Source: Kineococcus aurantiacus
Lineage (GTDB): Bacteria; Actinomycetota; Actinomycetes; Actinomycetales; Kineococcaceae
NCBI RefSeq assembly: GCF_013409345.1
Contig: NZ_JACCBB010000002.1
Span: 110,615-174,614 of the forward strand
Direction of reading: 5' to 3'
Length of the DNA: 64,000 nucleotides
The notes beneath the pieces are model-generated. The model was given only the letters and a program-made list of their open reading frames with translations. It made no database searches and was not told where the DNA came from. Positions 37,254 through 46,584 of the stretch are shown in pieces. Made by a program: the position numbers and the translations under genes. How positions within the stretch are numbered: position 1 is the stretch's first letter; each line of letters begins with the position of its first letter.

Positions 37254-38010
37254 GGGTCTTGTCTACTCCCTACGCCCAAAAGGTGTTAGATCACTTGGTC
37301 GTTTCCACGACGTTTCGCGCATGTGACACCGAACGGTGGGCTGACCGGCGGCTCGCATCCGCGCACCTGCCCTCGGCGACCAAGGGCGGGCGCTTCCGGA
37401 CAGGCGTCATGCACCCCGCAAGCCGTGACCGCGCCCGAGCGGCAGCAGTGCGAGCCGCGGCCGCCTGGACCAGCCGCATCCGCTCTTGCCCCGATCCGTC
37501 GGACAGCTGCTAAACGGGTGCTCGAGGTGTCTGACAGGTGCCCGGCTGATGCCGCACGAGCGTCGGACACGACCATCTAGCTGGCCGACCGGGCCGATCC
37601 CGACAGCCCGGTCCTCCAGCAGCCCCGTCTTCGAGGCCTCGGCCGCCGACCCCTGGTGAGACCCGCAGCGACGGCACCCGGCGCGACGGACCTCGAAAGC
37701 ACCCACCAGCCCGCTGAGGACGGACCCGGACCGTCCAGACCGCGCTTGGCGCGGAGGCGCGGAGGCGCGGAGGCGCGGAGGCGCGGAGGCGCGGAGGCGC
37801 GGAGGCGCGGAGGCAGCATGATCGGGATCGGCCGCCGCGCAGTGTGCATCGGCATCCATGTTGATCAGCTCGCAGCGGAGCCCCGGCTGGTGGCGCAGAG
37901 GTCACGCAGCCACCGCTCCCCTGCCGCGCCGTGGCTGATACCTGGGAGGTCGCCGTCGCTTCGCCCCAGGGCTAGTCATCCTGGGCTGGAAGCCGCGGTC
38001 ACTCAGGTCC
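37254..38010. other. Non-coding region with tandem repeat
   Basis: About 760 nt upstream of the AcoR-like gene and past the end of the TetR gene. No gene is supported. Frames here run through the 8-bp repeat and have no domain signature. Confidence 0.55.
37753..37814. repeat. 8-bp tandem repeat GGAGGCGC, 7.75 copies
   Basis: Seven complete head-to-tail copies of GGAGGCGC plus GGAGGC. All copies are identical, which points to recent expansion. The unit is not a multiple of three, so it is non-coding. The purine-rich strand contains repeated GG runs. Confidence 0.9.
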
Positions 38011-38607
38011 TCAAACGCTGCTCGTGTCGCACACCCTCGCACCCGCCGCTAGCGTCGCGACGGCAGCGTCCACTGCCTGAACCACGTCGAAGTCCCCGTC
38101 GGCGAGCCAGTGCAGTAACAGGCCTTCGCAGGTGGCGACGACCTGTAGCCCCAGCACCTCAGCCTCGGTCTGGTTCAGTCTCAAAGTCGGGTCTGCTAGA
38201 GCCCACTGCCGCGCCGAGCTGCGCAGGGTGCGCCGCCAATGCTGGAACCACCGGTGCGCCGGGTGGTCGGCAGAGCAAGCTTCAGCTTCGAGCATCAGCA
38301 CAAGACGCGCCGAAGAAGGGTCAGCACACGCTCGGCGAGCCAGTTCGCTCATCGACGCACGCAGCCCTGTCGAGCCGGCGTCCACAGCAGGCAGGAGGCT
38401 CGAGCTGGCATGATCCAGCACCGCCATCATCAGCATGTCTTTGGACGGGAAGTGGTGTGTAACCCCGGTCGAGCTGAGATCGGCGGCCCTGGCTACTGCC
38501 GTCAGCGACGTCCCCCAGTACCCGTGAGCGGCGAACATCTCCTTGGCGATCAGCACGATCCTCAGTTGCCTCAGTGGCGTCTTCGCGTACGCACCCCGGC
38601 GATGCAT
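38011..38607 (-). CDS. TetR-family transcriptional regulator
   Basis: 198 aa from the ATG at 38607, with a GGGAG element upstream. The HTH core is TSLTAVARAADLSSTGVTHHF (residues 33-53), followed by PSKDMLMMAVLDH. The sequence outside the HTH is unlike the three paralogous TetR proteins, so it is a different subfamily. It lies 222 nt past the GH31 alpha-xylosidase gene in the same direction. Its target is unknown. Confidence 0.82.
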   Translation of the reverse strand: MHRRGAYAKTPLRQLRIVLIAKEMFAAHGYWGTSLTAVARAADLSSTGVTHHFPSKDMLMMAVLDHASSSLLPAVDAGSTGLRASMSELARRACADPSSARLVLMLEAEACSADHPAHRWFQHWRRTLRSSARQWALADPTLRLNQTEAEVLGLQVVATCEGLLLHWLADGDFDVVQAVDAAVATLAAGARVCDTSSV

Positions 38608-38828
38608 CGACGTCCGCTCCCTTCGTAGGGCCGAGGCACCCTCAACTGGCCGCGCTGACCACCTACCTGCATACCCGTTGCCGAATGCGATGGTGACATG
38701 GTGGGCCACGTACCGCCCACGCCTTCGCAGCGCTTTGGTGCTTTTCCCAAGACGCCCCTCGCCATCCCCACGATCACAGGCCGGCGACCCAACCCGGACG
38801 AAGTCCGTGCCCGGCCGCCGGGACTGCG

Positions 38829-41159
38829 TCACAAGTTGACGGGTAGATCCATGATGACTCGTGGCGACGGCCCCAGGAGGGGTTCCCCGTCACCGGTACT
38901 CGCCGTCAGCTGGTCCCCGTCTCGCTGGACTCGGATGGTCAGGCTGTCACCGGCCCCCGCGGTGGGGATGTGCAGCACCGTCTCCGATGCTTCGGGCAGG
39001 TCGTAGCAGTGCAGCACCAGGCCGTCGGTGTAGTCGTAGTCGGGCCGGTCGAACCGGGCCCCGACGGGCAGCACCGTGCCGGGCCGCACCAGCAGGGGCA
39101 GGGAGTCGAACCCGTGCCGTTCGGTGCGCCAGCCCGGTCCTTCGACGACCTCGCCGGTCAGCAGGTGCTGCCAGCGCCCAGCCGGGACGTAGTACTCGAC
39201 CGTGCCGTCGGCGGTGAAGACGGGCGCGACCAGCAGGGAGGGCCCCAGCATGTACTGGGTGTCCAGGTGGGCCACGGCCCGGTCGTGCGGGAACTCCAGG
39301 AACATCGGCCGCAGGACCGGTGCGCCGGTCTCGTGGGCCTCGCGGGCCAGCTGCGCCAGGTACGGCATCAACCGCATCTTCAGCCGGGTGAAGCGGCGGG
39401 CGACGTCCACGGCCTCCTCGTCGAAGGCCCACGGCACCCGGTAGGAGCTGGACCCGTGCAAGCGGCTGTGGCTGGACAGCAACCCGAAGGCCAGCCACCG
39501 CTTGAAGACCGCCGGGTCGGGGTTGCCCTCGAAACCGCCGATGTCGTGGCTCCAGAAGGCGAACCCGCTGGCGGCCAGGGACAGCCCGCCGCGCAGGGTC
39601 TCGGCCATCGCCTCGAAGGTGGAGTAGCAGTCCCCACCCCAGTGCACGGGGAACTGCTGGCCGCCGGCGGTGGCGCTGCGGGCGAAGACGACGGCCTCGC
39701 CCTCGCCGCGGTGGGTGCGCAGGGCCTCGAAGACGCAGGCGTTGTACTGCTGGGCGTAGTGGTTGTGCATCCGCTGGGGATCGGAGCCGTCGAACCAGAC
39801 GACGTCGTCGACGGGGATGCGCTCACCGAAGTCGGTCTTGAAAGCGTCCACACCCATCGCCTGCAGGCGTTGCAGGTGCCCGGCGAACCAGGCGCGGGCG
39901 GCGGGGTTGGTGAAGTCGACGATGCCCATGCCGGCCTGCCACAGGTCGGTCTGCCACACGCTGCCGTCGCGGCGGCGCAGCAGGTACCCCTGGGCGGCCG
40001 CCTCGGCGAAGGCCGCGGACTGCTGGGCGATGTAGGGGTTGATCCACACGCAGACCTTCAGGTCGCGCTCGTGCAGCCGGGCCAGCATGCCCTGGGGGTC
40101 GGGGAAGGTGCGGGGGTCCCACTCGAAGTCGGTCCAGTGGAACTCGCGCATCCAGAAGCAGTCGAAGTGGAACACGCTCAGCGGCAGGTCGCGTTCGGCC
40201 ATGCCCTCGATGAAGGAGGTGACGGTGGCTTCGTCGTAGTCGGTGGTGAAGGAGGTGGACAGCCACAGGCCGAAGGACCACTCCGGGATGCGCGGGGGCC
40301 GCCCGGTCAGACCGGTGTAGCGGCGCAGCACCTCCAGCGGAGTCGGGCCGGCGATGACGTGGTAGGTCAGCTCGTGACCCTCGACGCTGAACTGGGTGCG
40401 GGAGACGACCTCGGAGGCCACCTCGAAGGACACCGCGCCGGGGTCATCGACGAAGACGCCGTAACCGCGGTCGGACAGGTAGAAGGGCACGTTCTTGTAT
40501 GCCTGCTCGCTGGAGGTGCCGCCGTCGGCGTTCCAGATGTCGACGCTTTGGCCGTTGCGCACGACCGGGCCGAAACGCTCCCCCAGCCCGTGGACGGTCT
40601 CCCCCACCGACAGCGCCAGCTGCTCGTGGACGAAGTGGCGGCCGGCCTGATCCCGGACGATGCCCACACTCTTGGGCAGGCTGCGCGTCAAGATCCCTCG
40701 TGCATCGCGGTACTGCACCGACCACGGCGCCCCGCGCTCGACCCAGACTTCCAGGTCCCCGGTGCGCAGCCAGCCGCCGTCATCGTCGACGCCGGCCTGC
40801 ACCGAAGGCATCACCGCAGGCGTGGACGTGTTGCGCGCCGATGCGGCGGCTGAGCTGGCCGCTGAGGTCGCGTCGGTCGAGGCAGCTGCGGGGTGCAGGT
40901 CAAATCGGGGGCCGGGCCGTGCCGAGCCGGCGTGGTGCACGATGCGGGTGCGGATGACGCCTTCAGCAGGGCTGTCGAAGACCACGGTGAGCAGGGCCCG
41001 GTTGAGGGTATCGCCGCGATGGTCGATGACCTTGGTGGGGGCATGCACCACCAGCTGGTCGCCGTGCTCGCCAGCTTCGACGCGCAGGTCGTAGGCCTGG
41101 GCGGCGTACTGCACGTCGAGACCGGTGCGGGTCAGCCAGTAGCCGTCGGTGAACTTCAC
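38829..41159 (-). CDS. yicI: GH31 alpha-xylosidase
   Basis: 776 aa. It carries the YicI-type nucleophile motif KTDFGERIP (Asp443) and the acid/base Asp510 in HWGGDCYSTF. A beta-sandwich N-domain, catalytic barrel and C-terminal domains fill a normal GH31 length. A low-complexity Ala/Ser/Thr insertion occupies about residues 91-117. The enzyme removes alpha-linked xylose, for example from xyloglucan oligosaccharides. It starts 7 nt past the permease stop, at the end of the CUT1 transporter operon. No signal peptide is seen, so it is cytoplasmic. Confidence 0.92.
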   Translation of the reverse strand: MKFTDGYWLTRTGLDVQYAAQAYDLRVEAGEHGDQLVVHAPTKVIDHRGDTLNRALLTVVFDSPAEGVIRTRIVHHAGSARPGPRFDLHPAAASTDATSAASSAAASARNTSTPAVMPSVQAGVDDDGGWLRTGDLEVWVERGAPWSVQYRDARGILTRSLPKSVGIVRDQAGRHFVHEQLALSVGETVHGLGERFGPVVRNGQSVDIWNADGGTSSEQAYKNVPFYLSDRGYGVFVDDPGAVSFEVASEVVSRTQFSVEGHELTYHVIAGPTPLEVLRRYTGLTGRPPRIPEWSFGLWLSTSFTTDYDEATVTSFIEGMAERDLPLSVFHFDCFWMREFHWTDFEWDPRTFPDPQGMLARLHERDLKVCVWINPYIAQQSAAFAEAAAQGYLLRRRDGSVWQTDLWQAGMGIVDFTNPAARAWFAGHLQRLQAMGVDAFKTDFGERIPVDDVVWFDGSDPQRMHNHYAQQYNACVFEALRTHRGEGEAVVFARSATAGGQQFPVHWGGDCYSTFEAMAETLRGGLSLAASGFAFWSHDIGGFEGNPDPAVFKRWLAFGLLSSHSRLHGSSSYRVPWAFDEEAVDVARRFTRLKMRLMPYLAQLAREAHETGAPVLRPMFLEFPHDRAVAHLDTQYMLGPSLLVAPVFTADGTVEYYVPAGRWQHLLTGEVVEGPGWRTERHGFDSLPLLVRPGTVLPVGARFDRPDYDYTDGLVLHCYDLPEASETVLHIPTAGAGDSLTIRVQRDGDQLTASTGDGEPLLGPSPRVIMDLPVNL

Positions 41160-41166
41160 AGCAGGG

Positions 41167-42069
41167 TCAGCCTTTCAGTCCGCCGGCGAGCAGGTCGGTG
41201 CGCCAGTACCGCTGGAGGACGAGGATGAGGGCGATGAGCGGGATGACCGAGACGGCCGAGCCGGTGACGATGAGGGGGTACAGGTCGGTGTCGCCGGCGC
41301 CCTTGGACAAGAAGGAGTACAGGCCCAGGGTCAGGGGGTACTGGTCCTGGTCCGAGAGCATGATGAAGGGCAGCAGGAAGTTGTTCCAGATGCCGACGAA
41401 CTGCAGCAGGAAGACGGTCACCAGGCCCTGCACCATCATCGGCAGCGCGATGGAGGTGAAGATCCGCGTCTCCCCCGCCCCGTCGATGCGCGCGGCTTCC
41501 AGCGTCTCGTCGGGCAGGGAGGCGGCGCAGAAGACCCGGGCGAGGAAGATGCCGAAGGGGTTGATGATCACCGGTAGCAGGACCGACCAGTAGGTGCCGG
41601 CCAGCCCGGCGGCGGCCATCAGCAGGTACTGCGGGACGGCCACGACGATGCCGGGCACCAGCACCCCGGCCAGGACGACGGCGAAGAGGGCCTCACGGCC
41701 GCGGAAGCGGAACTTGGCCAGTCCGTAGCCGGCCATGGCCGAGACCAGGGTGGACAGCAGCGCCCCGAGGCCGGCGTACAGCAGGCTGTTGGCCGCCCAC
41801 CGCCAGAACTGACCGCCGGCGTAGCTGCTCAGCGCGGCGAGGTTGTCCAGCAGGGAGGTGCCGGGGGCGAAGGAGAAGGTGGTGAACAGCTCCCGGGGTG
41901 CCTTGGAGGAGGCGATGACGACCCAGGCGACCGGGATCAGGCAGTACAGCGCGCCCAGCAGCAGCACCGCGGTCGCCGGTCCGCCGCCTTTGCGGCGAAC
42001 ACCCCGGGGTCGGGCAGGGCGGGTCGGGCGGCTTGCGCCGGTGCGGGAAGAGATGGTCTGGGTGCTCAT
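41167..42069 (-). CDS. Carbohydrate ABC transporter permease (MalG/CUT1 type)
   Basis: 300 aa from the ATG at 42069, which overlaps the preceding permease stop as ATGA. Six membrane segments; the EAA loop is seen as LPDETLEAARIDGAGETRIFTS (about residues 186-207). It pairs with the upstream permease to form the channel. Long frames running to 42726 are out-of-frame readings of the first permease. Confidence 0.92.
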   Translation of the reverse strand: MSTQTISSRTGASRPTRPARPRGVRRKGGGPATAVLLLGALYCLIPVAWVVIASSKAPRELFTTFSFAPGTSLLDNLAALSSYAGGQFWRWAANSLLYAGLGALLSTLVSAMAGYGLAKFRFRGREALFAVVLAGVLVPGIVVAVPQYLLMAAAGLAGTYWSVLLPVIINPFGIFLARVFCAASLPDETLEAARIDGAGETRIFTSIALPMMVQGLVTVFLLQFVGIWNNFLLPFIMLSDQDQYPLTLGLYSFLSKGAGDTDLYPLIVTGSAVSVIPLIALILVLQRYWRTDLLAGGLKG

Positions 42070-43019
42070 CGCTCGCCTCCGAAGGTGGTGCGCTGGAAGA
42101 AGCGCAGGACGACGGTGGACAGCAGCAGGGTGCCCACGGCCAGGACCACCGAGGCCGCGGCCGCGCCACCGAGGTTGTCGTTGTCGAAGGCCTCTTGGTA
42201 GATCTTCATCAGCGGCACCCACGTGGAGGAGATCGTGGAGGTGAAGGGCCGCAGGGTGGCCGGTTCGCTGTAGAGCTGGAAGGTCCCGATGACGGAGAAC
42301 AGCCCGGTCAGCACCAGGGCCGGGGCGACCAGGGGCACCTTGATGCGCAGGGCGATCTGGCGTTCGGTGGCGCCGTCGATGCGGGCGGCTTCGTAGATCT
42401 CGGTGGGGATGGAGCGCAGGGAGGTGTAGATGACGATCATGTTGAAGCCCACCCCGGACCACAGGGCGATGTTGGCCATGGAGAAGTAGAGGAAGGGGGT
42501 GGACAGGAAGTCCAGCGGGCTGGCGCCGAGCCGGGTGGCGATGTAGTTGATGGGGCTGGTGCTGGGCAGGTACATGAACCCCCACAGCAAGGTGGCGATG
42601 ACGCCGGGCACCGCGTAGGGCATGAAGATGGCGGTGCGGGAGAAGCTGCGAGCGCGCACCGCGGGAGTGTCCAGCAGCAGGGCGAAGAGCAGGGCGAAGC
42701 CCAGCACCAGCGGGATCGAGATGCACCCGTAGATCAGGACCCGGCCCAGGCCGGCGAGGAACTCGGGGTCACTCAGGGCGCTGGTGTAGTTCTCCAGCCC
42801 GACGAACCCCTCCACCCGGCGCCCGAAGGCACCGCCGCCGCTGACGCGGTAGCCGCGGAAGCTCAGCCACAGCGCGTACGCGATGGGCAGCAGCAGGAAC
42901 AGCGTGAAGAAGACCGCGGCCGGTGCGACGAACGCCCACGGCGCGACCGCGCGCGGTAGCGAGCCTCGGCGCGATCGCCGCGAGCCCGTTGCGGGGGCGG
43001 GGTGCTGCAGGACGGTCAT
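42066..43019 (-). CDS. Carbohydrate ABC transporter permease (MalF/CUT1 type)
   Basis: 317 aa with six membrane segments. The EAA motif is IPTEIYEAARIDGATERQIALR. It follows the solute-binding gene by about 126 nt and is coupled by ATGA to the second permease. No ATPase is encoded in this operon, as is usual for CUT1 systems sharing a chromosomal MsiK-type ATPase. Confidence 0.92.
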   Translation of the reverse strand: MTVLQHPAPATGSRRSRRGSLPRAVAPWAFVAPAAVFFTLFLLLPIAYALWLSFRGYRVSGGGAFGRRVEGFVGLENYTSALSDPEFLAGLGRVLIYGCISIPLVLGFALLFALLLDTPAVRARSFSRTAIFMPYAVPGVIATLLWGFMYLPSTSPINYIATRLGASPLDFLSTPFLYFSMANIALWSGVGFNMIVIYTSLRSIPTEIYEAARIDGATERQIALRIKVPLVAPALVLTGLFSVIGTFQLYSEPATLRPFTSTISSTWVPLMKIYQEAFDNDNLGGAAAASVVLAVGTLLLSTVVLRFFQRTTFGGER

Positions 43020-43145
43020 GGGCCATCTTCTCTCATGGGCAGGACGCGGCCGGTACGGGAGGGCGTGGGGCGAGGACGGGGCTGAGCGACCACGGCGGCA
43101 CGCCGGGGCGTCAACGGTGGGACGTCAACGGTACGGACGGCACGG

Positions 43146-44540
43146 TCAGGAGACGGTGAAGCCGGACTTCTTCAGGTCGGCGATGATCGCGGCCTGGGTG
43201 CTGGCGTACACGTCGCGGAACGAGCCGCCGCCCAGCGCGGCCTCGTTGAGGGCGTCGCCGAAGGTGGAGCTGGCGACGTTGACGTTGGGGCCCCAGGTTT
43301 GGGTGATGGTGGTGTCGTCGATGACCTGGTCGGCGATCTGGTAGAAGTCCGTCTGCTGCGGCATCAGGCGCGGCGGGGCGGACTTCAAGGTGGCTTCGCG
43401 TCCGCCGTTGCCGCCGGGGTAGATGTCGAGGGTGAGCAGCAGCTTCGAGCCCTCGTCGGAGGCTCCCAGCCAGGCGGCGAACTTCGCCGCCGCGTCGGCG
43501 TGCTTGGACTTCGCCGGCACCAGGTAGGTCGAGCCGCCGAGGAAGGGAACCGCCGAGTCACCCGGGGTCCACTGCGGCAGCGGTGCGGACTCCCACTTGC
43601 CGGCGGTGTCGGGGGCCACGGAGTACAAGACGCTGGGGGCCCAGGCCGCGGCGGCCCAGCTGAGGATCTTCCCGGCGTTGACCTGGGCGTTCCACTCCGG
43701 GGTCAGCAGCGGCTGGACGGTCACCAGGTCCCGGCGGACCAGGTCCTGCCAGAAGTCGGCGGTGGCCAGTGAGGCGTCATCGGTGAGGCTGACCGTCCAG
43801 GTCTCACCGTCGTTGGACCACCACTTCGCCCCGGCCTGGGCGGCGTGGGCGGCGAAGAACTCGAACTGGGTGGCGGCGAAGCTGGCGATGTAGACGCTGG
43901 GGTCGGCGGTGTGGATGGCCTCAGCGGCGGCGGCGTACTCGGCCCACGTGGTGGGGACCTTCACGCCGTACTGGTCGAAGAGGTCCTTGCGGTAGGTGAA
44001 CATCATCGGGCCGATGTCCTGCGGCACGCCGTAGACGGTGTCGTCGAGGGTGCACAGGGACCAGATGTTGTCCTGGGCCCCGGCCTTGGAGGAGGACACC
44101 TGCTTGGTCAGGTCGGCCACGACTCCGGCCACGACGAGGGAGGGCAGGGCGCGGTACTCGATCTGCACGACGTCGGGGGCGGTGTCGGCGCGGTCGGCGG
44201 CCAACAGCTTCGAGGCGGTCTCCGGGGTGCCGCCGACCTCGGACAGCTTGACGGTGACGTCGGGGTTGAGCTCGTGGTAGCGCTCGATGATGGCCTGGGC
44301 GGCCGGGTCACCGCCCTTGAGGGAGTAGGTCCAGAACTGCAGGGTGACCGGGCCGCTGTCACCGCCGGAACCGCCGGCGGCGGAGTCGTCGCCGGAGCTG
44401 CATGCGGTGGCGGTCAAGCCGGCCGTGGCTGCGGCGCCGGCCAGGAAGGTGCGCCGGGAGGTCGCTGAGCGCCTGTTGGTGAAGCTGCCGGTCGCGGAGC
44501 TGGTCGTGCGGTGGGGGCTGGGCTGGGGCTGGTGGGTCAT
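43146..44540 (-). CDS. Extracellular sugar-binding lipoprotein (CUT1)
   Basis: 464 aa from the ATG at 44540 (GTG at 44543 is also possible), behind GGGAG. The N-terminus has a Tat-type SRRTFLAGAAATAGLTATAC signal with lipobox Cys. The mature part is a type 1 SBP: VTLQFWTYSLKGGDPAAQAI and later AKFAAWLGASDEGSKLLL. It delivers an oligosaccharide, likely a xyloside, to the two permeases. The divergent GH43 gene shares its promoter region, which contains a palindromic operator. Confidence 0.9.
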   Translation of the reverse strand: MTHQPQPSPHRTTSSATGSFTNRRSATSRRTFLAGAAATAGLTATACSSGDDSAAGGSGGDSGPVTLQFWTYSLKGGDPAAQAIIERYHELNPDVTVKLSEVGGTPETASKLLAADRADTAPDVVQIEYRALPSLVVAGVVADLTKQVSSSKAGAQDNIWSLCTLDDTVYGVPQDIGPMMFTYRKDLFDQYGVKVPTTWAEYAAAAEAIHTADPSVYIASFAATQFEFFAAHAAQAGAKWWSNDGETWTVSLTDDASLATADFWQDLVRRDLVTVQPLLTPEWNAQVNAGKILSWAAAAWAPSVLYSVAPDTAGKWESAPLPQWTPGDSAVPFLGGSTYLVPAKSKHADAAAKFAAWLGASDEGSKLLLTLDIYPGGNGGREATLKSAPPRLMPQQTDFYQIADQVIDDTTITQTWGPNVNVASSTFGDALNEAALGGGSFRDVYASTQAAIIADLKKSGFTVS

Positions 44541-44618
44541 CACATCTCCCTCGACGTGCCGGCGGTGGCGCCGACGCCACCGGACGCACGCTTCCCGCGT
44601 GCTGAGGGAGGACGCTAC

Positions 44619-44632
44619 TGTTCACGTGAACA
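44619..44632. promoter_or_regulatory. LacI-type palindromic operator
   Basis: TGTTCACGTGAACA, a perfect 14-bp palindrome with a central CG, in the 151-nt gap between the divergent SBP and GH43 genes. LacI-family operators have this form, and a LacI gene lies just beyond GH43. Confidence 0.65.
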
Positions 44633-44691
44633 TCGGTCAAGGACGCCGGTCCTGCCGACTCCCACCTGCCCTCCTCACGACAAGGCAACCC

Positions 44692-46584
44692 GTGACCTCT
44701 TGCGCCGTCCCGATGGATCCCCCGACCGCCCAGTCCACCGCCACGCTCGGCCCCGAGCTCACCACCGGCCTCACTGCCGGCCCCACCACCGAGCCCATCG
44801 CCGATGCCGCCACCAGGTCGCTGCCTCAGCCTCCGGCACCGGTGAATCCCGTGCTGGCCGGCTCCCACCCGGACCCCTCGATCTGCCGGGTCGGGGCGGA
44901 CTACTACCTGGTCACCTCCTCCTTCGCCTACTTCCCCGCCGTTCCGGTGCACCACTCCCGGGACTTGCTCACCTGGGAGCTGATCGGGCACGTCGTCACC
45001 GACCCCGCACATCTGCGCTGCGGCGACCTGGACTTCACCGACACCGACTGCTCCGACGGGGTGTGGGCTCCGACCATCCGCCACCACGAGGGCACCTTCT
45101 ACGTCGTCCTCGCCCTGGCCCGCGAGCGCCGGGGAGCGGCGACGCTGCTGTTCACCGCGACCGACCCACGGGGTCCCTGGTCGGCGCCGGTGCAGCTGGA
45201 GGCCGACGGGATCGATCCGTCGTTGTTCTTCGACGACGACGGCACCTGCTGGTTCGCGGCCGCGCGCGATGCCACCGTGGCCACGGCGACGGGGCCGGCG
45301 GAGATCTACGTGCGCCGCCTGGACCTGCGCTCGCTGTCGCTGGTGGGGCCGGAGACGGTCATCTGGCACGGGGCGATGACCGGAGCCTGGGCGGAGGCGC
45401 CGCATCTGGTCAAGCGCGACGGCGCCTACCACCTCCTGGCCGCCGAAGGCGGCACCGAGCGCCGTCACAGCGTGACTGCCGCCCGGGCGCAGGCGGTCAC
45501 GGGGCCGTGGCGCACCGACCCGCGCAGTCCCCTGCTGACTCACCGCCACCTGTCCGGCGACCATCCGGTGCAGAACGTGGGACACGCTGACCTGGTCGAC
45601 GACGAGGACGGCCGCACCTGGGCCGTGGTCCTGGGCGTGCGGCCGGTGGGCGGGGTCCACACCCTGGGCCGGGAGGTGTTCCTCGTGCCGGTGGACTGGA
45701 GCCCGGACGGGCCGGTCTTCGCCCCGGGGACCGGCATGGTCACCGCACCTGCGACGCCCGCCGTGCTGCCCGTCGGCGACTGCCCGGCACCGGTTGCCAC
45801 CAGCGGCTGGATCACCATTGACCTGCACGGACCGCAGGTCTCCTCCTTGCGGGGTCCACTGGCTGTGCGCCATCTGGACAATGGCGCAGTGACGTTGCCC
45901 ATCACAGCCAGAGACTTGTCAGCGGCCACCGGCACGCCCACCTTCCTCAGCTGGCCGCAACCGGACGTGAGGTTCCGCGCCGAAGTGTGGTGCCAGCCAC
46001 CGGCTCCAGGAACGCAGGCGGGCTTGGCGCTGTTCGTCACTCCGCACGTGTGGGCCGCCGGTCTTATCGCCTCCTTGCCGGACGGCTCCCTGGAGATGCG
46101 GATCATCACGCCCGGGGGCCAAAGCCACGGCTTCAGCCGACGTCTGGTGCATCTGAGTGGCGACCAGGACGTTGTGATCGCCGTGGACGGAGACGAGCAG
46201 GATTATCGCTTCTCCTGGTCCGTGGCAGGAGCCGGCAGGGCAGTCGAGGATGGTCCCGCCGACATCACGGCCGACGTCACGGCCGACGTCACGGCCGACG
46301 TCACGGCCGACGTAGCACTGGTTGAGGGTGAGGACGCGGCCAGCGGTGAGCACGAAGGGTGGCTGCCGGTCGGGTCCATCCCCAGGACCGCGCTGGGCAA
46401 CCACATAGCTGGTGACTTCCTCGGTGTCCACCTAGGTCCTTGCGCGATCCGCTCCGCTGGCGAGAACGACTTGATTCAGGAAGGGACTTGGCAGTCCTTC
46501 GTGGTGACGTGCTTCCGTTACCGCTCAACGACCGGCTTGGAGCCCTCGCTAAACACTTTTTGGCCTGCCGGGACTGCGCTCTGA
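44692..46584 (+). CDS. GH43 glycoside hydrolase (beta-xylosidase/arabinofuranosidase type)
   Basis: 630 aa from a GTG at 44692 with AAGG at good spacing; an in-frame ATG is at 44713. The five-bladed propeller residues are visible: Asp61 in GSHPDPSICR, Asp175 in GIDPSLFF and Glu235 in GAWAEAPHL. A C-terminal beta-sandwich of GH43_C2/XynB type follows. No signal peptide is seen, so it is intracellular. A 12-bp repeat encodes four copies of a TADV-like unit near residue 525. The 3' end overlaps the convergent LacI gene by 67 nt. Confidence 0.88.
   Translation: MTSCAVPMDPPTAQSTATLGPELTTGLTAGPTTEPIADAATRSLPQPPAPVNPVLAGSHPDPSICRVGADYYLVTSSFAYFPAVPVHHSRDLLTWELIGHVVTDPAHLRCGDLDFTDTDCSDGVWAPTIRHHEGTFYVVLALARERRGAATLLFTATDPRGPWSAPVQLEADGIDPSLFFDDDGTCWFAAARDATVATATGPAEIYVRRLDLRSLSLVGPETVIWHGAMTGAWAEAPHLVKRDGAYHLLAAEGGTERRHSVTAARAQAVTGPWRTDPRSPLLTHRHLSGDHPVQNVGHADLVDDEDGRTWAVVLGVRPVGGVHTLGREVFLVPVDWSPDGPVFAPGTGMVTAPATPAVLPVGDCPAPVATSGWITIDLHGPQVSSLRGPLAVRHLDNGAVTLPITARDLSAATGTPTFLSWPQPDVRFRAEVWCQPPAPGTQAGLALFVTPHVWAAGLIASLPDGSLEMRIITPGGQSHGFSRRLVHLSGDQDVVIAVDGDEQDYRFSWSVAGAGRAVEDGPADITADVTADVTADVTADVALVEGEDAASGEHEGWLPVGSIPRTALGNHIAGDFLGVHLGPCAIRSAGENDLIQEGTWQSFVVTCFRYRSTTGLEPSLNTFWPAGTAL
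46261..46308 (+). repeat. 12-bp in-frame tandem repeat in GH43
   Basis: Four copies of GACGTCACGGCC (the first has one mismatch) in frame, coding a short acidic D-V-T-A repeat between two strands of the C-terminal domain. The length keeps the frame. Confidence 0.85.

Noticed and set aside
37280..37300. A second GTTAG element near GGTGTTAGATC
   Set aside because: The matching left arm is absent, so it is a half-site at best.
37656..38462. A long plus-strand frame through the 8-bp repeat
   Set aside because: It runs antisense through the TetR gene and repeat DNA, with no signature.
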